Source of the DNA: JBNKFV01 sp050290265
GTDB lineage: Bacteria; Pseudomonadota; Gammaproteobacteria; Pseudomonadales; Cellvibrionaceae
NCBI GenBank assembly: GCA_050290265.1
Contig: JBNKHI010000011.1
Location: forward strand, 17,651-81,650
Direction: 5' to 3'
Length of the DNA stretch: 64,000 bases
Positions 26,518-35,267 of the stretch are shown here, piece by piece. Both the position numbers and the translations under genes were made by a program. Every line of letters starts with the position of its first letter. Within the stretch, counting starts at the first letter, position 1. The notes below the pieces were generated by a model, which was not told the DNA's origin, ran no database searches, and saw only the letters and a program-made list of their open reading frames with translations.

Positions 26518-26869
26518 TCTCGCGTCGGTGAATTTCTTTATCTTCTTTATCGACCCAGCGCCAGGCGTTAAAACAGCCCAGCGTTAAGCCAACAACTAGC
26601 AACATGAGTGTCCAGGAGCGTCCGCCCGGAAAATGTTTATCTAACCAAATACCCACCATAGCGCCTACCAATGTAGGTATAGCGACGGACCAACCGATAA
26701 GCCCCATCATGCCCAAACCAGACCAAATAGTTTTAGTGACATGTCGCTGTGCTTTCAATTTACGAGCTGCGACATCACCGATTTTACGGCTGAACCTGGC
26801 ACCTTGCGAACCGGGTTTACGCTTTTTAGCTTTATCGACCTTAGGCGTTGCTTCCGTTGGTTTCGTCAT
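26498..26869 (-). CDS. atpQ: N-type ATPase accessory subunit AtpQ (AtpI/AtpZ-like)
   Basis: The protein has 123 residues with a basic N-terminal region (KVDKAKKRKPGSQGARFSRKIG) and two transmembrane helices. The helices read IWSGLGMMGLIGWSVAIPTL and WTLMLLVVGLTLGCFNAW, and the loop GAMVGIWLDKHFPG is typical of AtpI/AtpZ. It is probably an assembly factor of the c ring, perhaps with Mg or Ca transport. It overlaps the epsilon gene by 4 bp. Confidence 0.87.
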   Translation of the reverse strand: MTKPTEATPKVDKAKKRKPGSQGARFSRKIGDVAARKLKAQRHVTKTIWSGLGMMGLIGWSVAIPTLVGAMVGIWLDKHFPGGRSWTLMLLVVGLTLGCFNAWRWVDKEDKEIHRRESDDDVD

Positions 26870-27282
26870 AGCAGTGTTCTGTCTTGCTTAAATGCAGCCA
26901 GACGTTGAATAAAACCGCTCTCCATTTTTGCCAATACTGAGCGCAGCTTCTGCTCCTGCTCATCCAGATGTAAAAACTCCTCTTCCACCGCAGCCTGCAA
27001 TTGACTCAAACCCATACCCGTCATTGCATTACGTACTGACACCAGTACATCGGTACCGATTTTCACTAGCACACCTTCATCCACAGCGATGTAGGCTTCC
27101 TCTTGGCCCTCTATTTCGTAAACCAATATGCCCGCAGATAATGCAGCCACACAATCTAACCGCTGGGGCAAAATACCGAACGCCCCTTCCGGTGTAGTAG
27201 CAACCATACGTACCACGCGCTGCTCTTGCGCAAAAACTTTGTAGGGCAGCAAAACTTTAAGCGTCATGGCTGGTGTTGGCAT
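26866..27282 (-). CDS. atpC: N-type ATPase, F1 epsilon subunit
   Basis: The protein has 138 residues. The N-terminal beta-sandwich includes MTLKVLLPYKVF, VRMVATTPEGAFGILPQRLD (the GxxGILPxH-like region) and YIAVDEGVLVKIG. The C-terminal part is helical (EEEFLHLDEQEQKLRSVLAKMES). It is the central-stalk subunit joining gamma to the c ring. The frame starts 26 bp inside atpD. An internal ATG at 27267 would shorten it by five residues and is nearly as plausible. Confidence 0.92.
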   Translation of the reverse strand: MPTPAMTLKVLLPYKVFAQEQRVVRMVATTPEGAFGILPQRLDCVAALSAGILVYEIEGQEEAYIAVDEGVLVKIGTDVLVSVRNAMTGMGLSQLQAAVEEEFLHLDEQEQKLRSVLAKMESGFIQRLAAFKQDRTLL

Positions 27283-28828
27283 TCTGCTCCTCCGTCGCTG
27301 ATACGTTTGTTTTTGTTGTTACCGTTGTTGTTACAAGTGTTGGTACAGTTGTTGGCACTGTTTTTACTTCTGCTGCTTCAATTGATGCTTCAGTTGATGC
27401 TTTACTGACTTCTTTATCGCGCTCTTTACTCAGTGCGTTTAGTTTTTCATGTGCTTCATCAATTGCACCAATCATGTATAGCGCACTTTCAGGATAATCT
27501 TTAAATTCATCCGCTAAAATTCGCTCACAACCGTCTAACGCATCGTTAAGGCTTACCAGTTTTCCTGACATGCTCGTAAACTGTTCCGTCGTAAAAAACG
27601 GCTGGGTTAAAAACCGTTCCAGCCGACGAGCACGACCCACTACATTTCGATCTTCCGGGGACAACTGTTCCATACCTAGCATAGCAATAATATCTTTAAG
27701 CTCGGTGTACTGAGCCAACGTGCTGCGTATTTGTTGGGCCAAATCATAGTGGCGCTTACCAATAATTCCCGGCGTCGCCATCTTGGAGCTAGACAGCAAC
27801 GGATCTACTGCCGGAAAAAGCCCCTCGCTGGCACGTTTGCGAGAAAGCACAATAGATGCAGACAGGTGGGAAAACGTATGCACTGCTGCGGGGTCAGTAA
27901 AATCATCGGCCGGCACGTATACGGCTTGAATCGAAGTAATAGCACCGCTGCCGGTATTGGCAATACGTTCTTCAAGTTGCGATAACTCGGTGCCCATGGT
28001 TGGCTGATAGCCCAGGCGTGCTGGCATCTGCCCCATTAAGCCGGACACTTCCATACCCGCCTGAATAAATCGAAAAATATTATCCACCAGCAGTAACACG
28101 TCACGATGTTCGTCATCCCGAAAATATTCGGCCATCGTCAACGCTGCGTGACCCACTCGAAACCGCGCACCGGGAGGCTCATTCATTTGACCAAAAATCA
28201 TCACCATATTGTCGAGTACACCGGCGTCTTTCATTTCCCGGTAGAGCTCTTCACCCTCTCGACACCGTTCGCCAATACCGCAAAAAATACTCACGCCGGC
28301 ATGTTGCCCAACCATGTTATGGATCATCTCTGTCAGCAGCACTGTTTTGCCAACACCCGCGCCGCCAAACAGTCCAGCTTTTCCACCACGCTCCAAAGGC
28401 ATTAAAACATCAATGACTTTAATACCAGTTTCGAATACTTCTGTTTTGGCTGAGCGCTGAACCAAGGGTGGCGGTTCATTATGAACAGAACGCCACTCAA
28501 CATCGTCAGGCACTGACTGTCGGTCAATGGTATTACCGAATACATCAAACATACGCGATAGAATACCCTTACCCACTGGAGCCAATAATGGGCCGCCGCT
28601 ATCTTCCACTGGCATACCACGGGCCAACCCTTGTGTCGGCGTTAATGCGATACCCCGCACTCGCTGCGCATCCAGTTGTGAAAACACTTCAATTAAAATT
28701 TGATGATCAGTACCCGTCTTCAACAAAGATCGAATCGGCGGTAACTGATCATGAAACAGCATATCAACAACGCTGCCGCGTATAGATATCACCGTGCCGA
28801 GATTACTGGGCGTTGCTGATAAAGTCAT
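27257..28828 (-). CDS. atpD: N-type ATPase, F1 beta subunit with Thr/Val-rich tail
   Basis: This is the catalytic subunit, 523 residues. Walker A is GGAGVGKTVLLTEMI, Walker B lies in DVLLLVDNIFRFIQAG, and the catalytic-glutamate region is CGIGERCREGEEL. The core ends near residue 470, but a 51-residue low-complexity tail (about 473-523) rich in Thr, Val and Glu follows, coded by repeated GTT/ACT-type triplets. The tail is longer than standard beta and may be an insertion by slippage. It is the first gene of the ATPase operon, 59 bp after the SQR gene. Confidence 0.95.
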   Translation of the reverse strand: MTLSATPSNLGTVISIRGSVVDMLFHDQLPPIRSLLKTGTDHQILIEVFSQLDAQRVRGIALTPTQGLARGMPVEDSGGPLLAPVGKGILSRMFDVFGNTIDRQSVPDDVEWRSVHNEPPPLVQRSAKTEVFETGIKVIDVLMPLERGGKAGLFGGAGVGKTVLLTEMIHNMVGQHAGVSIFCGIGERCREGEELYREMKDAGVLDNMVMIFGQMNEPPGARFRVGHAALTMAEYFRDDEHRDVLLLVDNIFRFIQAGMEVSGLMGQMPARLGYQPTMGTELSQLEERIANTGSGAITSIQAVYVPADDFTDPAAVHTFSHLSASIVLSRKRASEGLFPAVDPLLSSSKMATPGIIGKRHYDLAQQIRSTLAQYTELKDIIAMLGMEQLSPEDRNVVGRARRLERFLTQPFFTTEQFTSMSGKLVSLNDALDGCERILADEFKDYPESALYMIGAIDEAHEKLNALSKERDKEVSKASTEASIEAAEVKTVPTTVPTLVTTTVTTKTNVSATEEQNANTSHDA

Positions 28829-28887
28829 AGCGGGTTAATCACACTGTCAGCCTGTTTTACTCGCAAACTACTGCGACCTATTGGTTA

Positions 28888-30180
28888 CTACTTATCAACT
28901 TTTTGCTTAGGTTCAATCAAATGTACAATCCCCAGAGCTTTTAATACATACTGCTCGTAGATCGGTGACGTAGAACCGTGGCGAATCTTGTATAGAAAAT
29001 ACTTTTCAAACGCGATCTTAGCCAAGTGCACCCACTTACCTTTTGAATACCAGGTTGTGTTGCGCGGAGGAATTTGTGGCAAGGCAACAAAAGCCGCACC
29101 AGTATCTCCCATATCCGCTAAACATATGGCATTCCATGTTGCTTGTGCGGTTGCCGGCTGTCCAGCTATATCCGCTGCAATATTTTCGACAATCGCCGTC
29201 ACCATCGACTCGATCATATACCCGGTTTTAGGTGCACCGGTAGGCACCGTCGTTTTTTCTACTGGCGGTATGGCAACGCATACACCCGCTGAAAAAATAT
29301 TGCGATAGGTTGGGTTGCGTTGAAAGTCATCAATCAAAACAAACCCTCGTGGATTGCACAAGCCTTCTACATTGGCCACGGCACTGATGCCTCTAAAAGC
29401 TGGTAACATCATGGAAAATTGAAAAGGCAGTTCATGGACCAATTCAACGTCGCCCTTTCGATCCAGCTCTTCACAATGCAATATATTCTTGTCAACACGA
29501 GTAGTCTTGGCATTGGTAATCCAACGGATATCTCGGTCTCTAAATTCAGACTCCAACAGTGTTTTCGAATCGCCCACACCACCAAGCCCTAGGTGCCCAA
29601 TATAAGGTTCGCTGGTGACAAACGTAATAGGGACTTTATTGCGCAGCTTACGGCGGCGCAAATCAGTATCGAGAATAAAAGCAAACTCATACGCTGGGCC
29701 AAAACAACTGGCACCCGGCATAGCACCAACAACGATTGGACCCGGATTTTCGAGGAAAGCTTGATAAGCAGTGTGCGCATGTTGCGCATGATTGACAGAA
29801 CAAATAGATTCACTAAACGCATCCGGTCCAGCACCGGGCACTTCGTCAAAGGCTAGTTCTGGACCGGTGGTTATCACCAGATAGTCATAGGCCAATTCCT
29901 GTTTATCCGCCAAGATGACTTTATTCGCCTGCGCATCAATGCGCTCTGCCGTTTGTGCAATAAAATCGATGCCGAGTTTTTCTAGAACTGGTGCGATCGC
30001 TTCAGTAATAGCTTCACGATCACGCCAACCCACTGCAAGCCAGGGATTGGAAGGCACAAATTGAAAATAATCGTCTTTATTGACGACGGTTATTTTGTGC
30101 TCATCACCCAGTTTATGTTTTAACTCGAACGCAGCGGGCATGCCGCCGATACCTGCACCTAAAATCACAATATGTGCCAT
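28888..30180 (-). CDS. sqr: Sulfide:quinone oxidoreductase family flavoprotein
   Basis: The protein has 430 residues. The N-terminal FAD motif is HIVILGAGIGGMPAAFEL, and there is a second dinucleotide region near residues 148-165. Cys127 (SICSVN), Cys159 (GASCFGP) and Cys353 (AICLAD) fall almost exactly where I recall the catalytic Cys128/160/356 of the Acidithiobacillus ferrooxidans enzyme. The VCVAIPPVEKT and PTGAPKTGYMIESM segments are also SQR-like. It oxidises sulfide to polysulfide and reduces membrane quinone, with C-terminal amphipathic helices for membrane contact. It is downstream of the RND genes and upstream of the ATPase genes on the same strand. Confidence 0.85.
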   Translation of the reverse strand: MAHIVILGAGIGGMPAAFELKHKLGDEHKITVVNKDDYFQFVPSNPWLAVGWRDREAITEAIAPVLEKLGIDFIAQTAERIDAQANKVILADKQELAYDYLVITTGPELAFDEVPGAGPDAFSESICSVNHAQHAHTAYQAFLENPGPIVVGAMPGASCFGPAYEFAFILDTDLRRRKLRNKVPITFVTSEPYIGHLGLGGVGDSKTLLESEFRDRDIRWITNAKTTRVDKNILHCEELDRKGDVELVHELPFQFSMMLPAFRGISAVANVEGLCNPRGFVLIDDFQRNPTYRNIFSAGVCVAIPPVEKTTVPTGAPKTGYMIESMVTAIVENIAADIAGQPATAQATWNAICLADMGDTGAAFVALPQIPPRNTTWYSKGKWVHLAKIAFEKYFLYKIRHGSTSPIYEQYVLKALGIVHLIEPKQKVDK

Positions 30181-30268
30181 TCAACACCTCACTACCGTGA
30201 CTAGCACGGAATAAAAAACTGAGGCTATTCGATATGGCAACTTGTAATAAAATCGTCACGCAGAGATA

Positions 30269-33200
30269 TTAATCGGCGGCTATCGAAACCTCAGACGTCA
30301 GGCCCTTGCGACGCAACAATGCGTAGTAAAGCAAGGGAATAACTAACAGAGTCAATACTGTCGATACCAAAATACCAAAAATCAAACTGACAGCAAGACC
30401 ATTAAAAATAGGATCATCCAAAATAAAGAACGCGCCCAACATGGCAGCAATAGCCGTAAGTACAATAGGTTTTGCGCGCACACTGGCAGAATTAACAATC
30501 GCCTCTTCCAGGTTTACTCCTGCGGCTATCGATTGATTTATAAAATCTACCAGAAGGATGGAGTTACGCACGAGAATACCTGCCAGCGCGATCATGCCGA
30601 TCATGGATGTAGCCGTAAATTGCGCGCCCAAGAGAGCATGGCCGGGCATAATCCCGATCAACGTCAGCGGTATAGGCGCCATGATTACCAGTGGTACCAG
30701 ATAAGATCGAAACTGACTCACCACCAACATAAAGATCAGCAATAGACCCACAGCATAAGCAGCGCCCATGTCACGAAAGGTCTCGTAAGTGATCTGCCAT
30801 TCCCCGTCCCACTTTATGCTATAGGAAAACGGTGTATCCGGCTGCTGAATAAAGTACTGTTGTATGGAATCACCCAGCTGCCCGACCAAATCAAACATAC
30901 CATACAGCGGGCTATCTAAATCACCGGCCACATCACCGGTCACATAAACCACGGGTAACAAATCCTTGCGATAAATCGTTTGTTGCCAGGTTGTCAATTC
31001 AGCCGTCGTAAATGCAGACAGCGGAACTAAAGCGCCACTTTGACTGCGCACTTTAATTTGTAGCAGATCGTCAATTTTGGCTTTGTCAGCGGTCGAGAAA
31101 TCTAGTTGGATAGGCACGGGATATTTAGCATGACCAGTATGTAAGTATGCCGTGTTGTCACCACTTAATGCGACTGCCAAAGCGTCCGTTACCTGCTGCT
31201 GACCTATCCCTAAATGCGCGGCGCGCTCACGATCCACATGGACGATATAACGCGGTGCAGCGGCATCAATCGTATCATCGACATCAACGAGATCGTTAGT
31301 CTCTGCAAATCGCCCACGTAACGTTCGCGCAATCTCTATTTGTCCCGCATAGTCAGGACCGTAAACTTCTGCCACTAAAGGCGCAAACACCGGCGGCCCA
31401 GGCGGCGGTTCTACCACTTTAATGACCGCATGATGGCGCGCAGCTATAGCTGCAAGTTGAGGTCGAACTGCCCGTGCAATATCGTGGCTGGCCCGATCAC
31501 GGGAATGCTTGTCTAATAAATTGACCTGGATATCGCCCAGATTCGGTGCTTGCCTTAGATAGTACTGCCGCACCAACCCATTAAATCCGATGGGTGATGC
31601 CGTGCCGGCGTAGGTCTGTAGGTTCTCCACTTCATCAATAGTTAACAAATAGGTGCTCAACTCACCAAGCACGGCGTTCGTGTGCTCTAGCGAGCTCCCC
31701 TCGGGTAAGTCGAGCACGATTTGAAATTCACTCTTGTTGTCAAATGGCAGCATCTTTAATACGACCAATTTGAATACAGCCAAGGAGCATGCCAACAAAA
31801 TAAGCACCACCAAGCCCAGGATAAGCCCGTAGCGATTAACCCGTTTTTTATCGCCTAAAAAAGGCCGCATGAGTCTTTCAAAAAAACGGTGAGTTGCGCG
31901 GGTTAATTTATCTGGGCTGCCAGTACTGCCAGCACTGTGTTGAGCCAATAATTTGTGGGTAAACCAAGGCGTAAAAGTAAACGCCACCACCAACGAAATA
32001 AACATGCCCATTGACGCATTAATAGGAATTGGGCTCATATAGGGCCCCATTAGGCCGCTGACAAAAGCCATTGGCAATAATGCAGCAATCACAGTAAAGG
32101 TCGCCAGAATCGTTGGCCCGCCCACCTCGCCTACCGCAGCGGGGATAACCTCCAATAATTTTTTGCCGCCCAAGCTTAAATGCCGATGAATATTTTCAAC
32201 AACGACAATGGCATCATCAACCAAAATGCCAATAGAAAAAATTAGTGCAAACAAGGACACACGATTTAATGTAAAGCCATAAGCCCAAGAGGCAAACAAT
32301 GTAATCGCCAAGGTAAGAACAACCGCCGCGCCCACAACAATAGCCTCCCGCATTCCCATCGTAAGCGCGACTAAAACAATAACCGACAAACTCGCAAAAA
32401 TTAGTTTTTGGATTAATTTATTGGCTTTGTCGTTAGCCGTTTCACCATAGTTTCGGGTAACGCTAACCTCCACTCCTTGAGGAATCAAAACACCTTTTAG
32501 CAGTTCTGTTCGTTCAATAATCTGTTCTGCAATATCAACCGCGTTCTCGCCTGGCTTTTTGCTCACCTCCACCGTAACCGCAGGAGCTACCAAGCTATCG
32601 CTACTGCGAGCGTAGGATACGTATTGTTTATTTTCCGGCGCACCGAATTGAATATCGGCTACGGCACTTAGATATACCGGTCGCCCATTGTGTAAACCCA
32701 CCACTAAGTTACCCAGCTCTTCCGGGCGAGAAAGAAATTCCCCCGCCTGTACCGGAATGGACTGATCATTAGAGACCAGGTTTCCCGCATGACTCACAGT
32801 ATTGTGCATTTGTAACGCACGTCGTAACTCATCAATAGCAATGCCATGAGCGGACAGCTTTTCCGGTGATAGCAAAACCCTTACCGTGGGCTGCACTGCA
32901 CCGATCGTATCGATGTCGCGCGTACCCGGAATGCGCTTTAACTCTGTTTCCAGCCCGTGAGCAATCTGGGTTAGCTCCAGCGCGCCACGGTTTGGATCAT
33001 CTGTCCATAAGGTCAATGCGACGACAGGCACATCGTCGATACCTTTGGGCTTAACCAGCACTGGGCCAATGCCCATATTGGCAGGTCGCCAATCCATATT
33101 GGATTGTGTTGCATTGTATAAGCGCACCAACGCTTCTGTTCTTGGCACGCCCACTTCAAATTGCACGGTGAGTACCGACATACCCGGCCGCGAAATAGAG

Positions 33201-33475
33201 TAAATATGCTCAACACCGCCGACTTCTGCGAGGATTTGCTCCATTGGCGTCGTCACTAGGTTCGCCACATCTTCTGCAGAAGCGCCCGCAAAAGGAACAA
33301 AAACATTAGCCATGGTGACATCGATTTGCGGTTCTTCTTCGCGGGGCGTTACCAGCGCGGCAAAAATACCCAATAGAAAACCAAACAACGCCAACAGTGG
33401 CGTAAGCTGCGAGCGAGAAGAGTATTGGGCAATAGTCCCAGAAAAGTTAGGTTTAGTACTCAACGTTTGCCCCAC
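30269..33475 (-). CDS. RND efflux transporter, inner-membrane pump
   Basis: The protein has 1068 residues, full length for the AcrB/CzcA superfamily. One N-terminal helix is followed by a large periplasmic loop, then helices 2-7. The proton-relay Asp pair is in GILVDDAIVVVENIHRHL. The second half repeats the plan, with FRSYLVPLVIMAPIPLTLIG and VRNSILLVDFINQS. The subgroup seen next to SQR genes is not one of the well-known drug pumps, and the cargo is unknown. The start overlaps the adaptor gene by 23 bp. No outer-membrane channel gene follows. Confidence 0.9.
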   Translation of the reverse strand: MGQTLSTKPNFSGTIAQYSSRSQLTPLLALFGFLLGIFAALVTPREEEPQIDVTMANVFVPFAGASAEDVANLVTTPMEQILAEVGGVEHIYSISRPGMSVLTVQFEVGVPRTEALVRLYNATQSNMDWRPANMGIGPVLVKPKGIDDVPVVALTLWTDDPNRGALELTQIAHGLETELKRIPGTRDIDTIGAVQPTVRVLLSPEKLSAHGIAIDELRRALQMHNTVSHAGNLVSNDQSIPVQAGEFLSRPEELGNLVVGLHNGRPVYLSAVADIQFGAPENKQYVSYARSSDSLVAPAVTVEVSKKPGENAVDIAEQIIERTELLKGVLIPQGVEVSVTRNYGETANDKANKLIQKLIFASLSVIVLVALTMGMREAIVVGAAVVLTLAITLFASWAYGFTLNRVSLFALIFSIGILVDDAIVVVENIHRHLSLGGKKLLEVIPAAVGEVGGPTILATFTVIAALLPMAFVSGLMGPYMSPIPINASMGMFISLVVAFTFTPWFTHKLLAQHSAGSTGSPDKLTRATHRFFERLMRPFLGDKKRVNRYGLILGLVVLILLACSLAVFKLVVLKMLPFDNKSEFQIVLDLPEGSSLEHTNAVLGELSTYLLTIDEVENLQTYAGTASPIGFNGLVRQYYLRQAPNLGDIQVNLLDKHSRDRASHDIARAVRPQLAAIAARHHAVIKVVEPPPGPPVFAPLVAEVYGPDYAGQIEIARTLRGRFAETNDLVDVDDTIDAAAPRYIVHVDRERAAHLGIGQQQVTDALAVALSGDNTAYLHTGHAKYPVPIQLDFSTADKAKIDDLLQIKVRSQSGALVPLSAFTTAELTTWQQTIYRKDLLPVVYVTGDVAGDLDSPLYGMFDLVGQLGDSIQQYFIQQPDTPFSYSIKWDGEWQITYETFRDMGAAYAVGLLLIFMLVVSQFRSYLVPLVIMAPIPLTLIGIMPGHALLGAQFTATSMIGMIALAGILVRNSILLVDFINQSIAAGVNLEEAIVNSASVRAKPIVLTAIAAMLGAFFILDDPIFNGLAVSLIFGILVSTVLTLLVIPLLYYALLRRKGLTSEVSIAAD

Positions 33476-34604
33476 CGTTCTGAGTTCGTGAACTAGTTAA
33501 GGCAATCGCCGCAGCAATAGGGTCAGTGGCTATCGATTCACCAGCAGTCAGTCCGGCCAACACTTCCAGTTGATCCGCAAAGATGGCACCGGGACGGATT
33601 TGTCGCAATACCGGTTTACCGTCTACCAGCACATAAACACCCGTCACTTCTGACCGATAAACAACGCTACTCAGCGGTATCAACAGACGTTCCGTTTCGC
33701 CAACGGTAAACAACACTTTAACAAATTCACCAGGGTGAAAATCATCGGGGTTTTCGTCCAGCTCTAAACGTGCCCGCACAGTGCTGGTGGCTGCGTCGGC
33801 GGTGGGATACAGAATTAGCTTTGCGGGTTTTAGCGCATCAGTGACCGCATTACCCACTGCAGAAACCACATGGGCAATTTGCAGCTCGCGAACTTTTGTA
33901 GCCACATTTTGTGGCAAATCCACTTCAACCCGCAGTGCATTGGGATCGTAACCGGACATCAATAGCGTGCCTGGCTGCACTAACTCACCCGGCTCAACAA
34001 AACGCGCACTAACAACACCTGAGTAGGGTGCCTTCACCGCCGTATAGGAGAGTTGCTCTTTTGCCGTGTTTACCGCGGCTCTGGCACTATTCACTTTAGC
34101 AGTAGCAGAACTCAAGCGGGCGTTGGCTTTATCCATTTCAGCCTTGGCCACAAAGTCACGACTGTACAAGTCCTTAATACGCTGATGCTCGGAGGTTTCG
34201 GCAGCCAGATTCGATGTAGCCTCAGCAAGGTTTGCCTCGGCCTGCGTTAAGCCGGCTCGCTGCTCGGTGCGTGTGATAGTAAGGATAACGGTACCGGCGG
34301 CCACGACATTACCAATATCCACTTTGATCTCTTCAATACGCCCGCGCGTTTCGGCCGACACGGTCGCTTGGTGAATGGCTTCGATACGACCGTCGAAGCT
34401 ACGCTGTTCCGGCATGGTATGCAGCTTGGCAGTCACCGACGTCAGCTCTTGATTGGCCCATTCTGCATTTGCAGAGAGAGGTGAGCACAATGCGAAAATA
34501 GAGCTGATTACTGCGCTACGAATAGCCAAACGACTAACGACGCTACGCTTAACCAAACTGCGCGTAACCAAACTACTATGCCTAAATAAACGACGTATCA
34601 TCAT
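33453..34604 (-). CDS. RND periplasmic adaptor (membrane fusion protein)
   Basis: The protein has 383 residues. The long N-terminus is Arg/Ser-rich with signal-like hydrophobic segment RSAVISSIFALCSPLSANA (about 29-47). The lipoyl halves (AETRGRIEEIKVDIGNVVAAG, then TAVKAPYSGVVSARFVEPGELVQPG) flank an alpha-hairpin (about 115-180), followed by the beta-barrel. It bridges the RND pump to an outer-membrane channel. It is probably co-transcribed with the DUF2892 gene upstream and the pump downstream. Confidence 0.9.
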   Translation of the reverse strand: MMIRRLFRHSSLVTRSLVKRSVVSRLAIRSAVISSIFALCSPLSANAEWANQELTSVTAKLHTMPEQRSFDGRIEAIHQATVSAETRGRIEEIKVDIGNVVAAGTVILTITRTEQRAGLTQAEANLAEATSNLAAETSEHQRIKDLYSRDFVAKAEMDKANARLSSATAKVNSARAAVNTAKEQLSYTAVKAPYSGVVSARFVEPGELVQPGTLLMSGYDPNALRVEVDLPQNVATKVRELQIAHVVSAVGNAVTDALKPAKLILYPTADAATSTVRARLELDENPDDFHPGEFVKVLFTVGETERLLIPLSSVVYRSEVTGVYVLVDGKPVLRQIRPGAIFADQLEVLAGLTAGESIATDPIAAAIALTSSRTQNGGANVEY

Positions 34605-34660
34605 ATCTCCTGCAGAGCTTGAATATTACCCGGCTCGCCAGCCGGTCATAAGCCTTTGTA

Positions 34661-34861
34661 TTAAAAGGCCGGTTTAGACTGGCCGCCCATTTTTTTCAAC
34701 ACAATAGCTAATGGGCAAAAACCGGTAAAAGATGATTGCAACAAATTCAAACCAACAAACGCGGTTAACCATAACCAGTAAACACTATGTAGTTGTGACA
34801 ACAACAAACTCAGCAATACCACAAAACCGGCAAAACGTAGAACCCAGCGGTCAATATTCAT
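34661..34861 (-). CDS. DUF2892-family small membrane protein
   Basis: The protein has 66 residues. MNIDRWVLRFAGFVVLLSLLL and SFTGFCPLAIVLKKMG are the two hallmark parts of the DUF2892/YgaP transmembrane family: an N-terminal NIDR motif, two helices, and a closing FCP. Such proteins accompany rhodanese and sulfide-oxidation genes. It is the first gene behind the FNR-type promoter and leads into the adaptor/pump/SQR genes. ATG 34861 is chosen because the MNxDR start is conserved in the family. Confidence 0.85.
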   Translation of the reverse strand: MNIDRWVLRFAGFVVLLSLLLSQLHSVYWLWLTAFVGLNLLQSSFTGFCPLAIVLKKMGGQSKPAF

Positions 34862-35267
34862 AGTCAGCACCCCCTAGCAAGAGCTTCATAGTGTGAACTG
34901 CCCAATAGACAGAACATGGCCTACCTTTCCATTTAAAACCTTTTGGCATAATTAGCATTGATACACATCAATACACAACTATAGAACATTATATGACGAA
35001 GAAGCTTAAGAAAACTTAGGGTTTATGCGATAAAACTAGCGTTTTAAGACCGCGAAGCGATTGTGAATTTACGCGCAAAAAACCACTAGACGTGTCATTC
35101 CCATTATAGAAGCATAGGAGAAAATCGAGGAGAACAAAGACGGGATTTCTGCGGATGAAAATACAATTACGCCTCTGAATCAAACGCGCTGAATAAGACT
35201 AAAAAATAAACGCAGCCCAATAGGCAAGACAAGCGCTACATACTGTCGTCACATAACAATGCCTGAA
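34862..35267. promoter_or_regulatory. Intergenic region with anaerobic-type promoter
   Basis: This gap of about 400 bp between ackA and the DUF2892 gene contains the FNR/Anr box at 34958-34971 and a matching -10 at 34931-34936. The rest, towards ackA, holds no frame or hairpin I can support. Confidence 0.7.
34931..34971 (-). promoter_or_regulatory. Class II FNR/Anr-activated promoter
   Basis: On the minus strand, TTGATGTGTATCAA (34958-34971) matches the FNR/Anr consensus TTGATNNNNATCAA at all ten fixed bases. After 19 bp comes TTTTAAAT, whose TTAAAT (34931-34936) is a fair -10. The box centre to -10 distance is about 30 bp, as expected for a box centred at -41.5. The promoter points at the DUF2892/RND/SQR/N-ATPase genes, with an untranslated leader of about 60 nt. 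Confidence 0.8.

Noticed and set aside
21852..28828. Housekeeping F-type ATP synthase operon
   Set aside because: Gene order is beta-epsilon-Q-R-a-c-b-alpha-gamma, with AtpQ/AtpR present and no separate delta gene, which marks the N-type.
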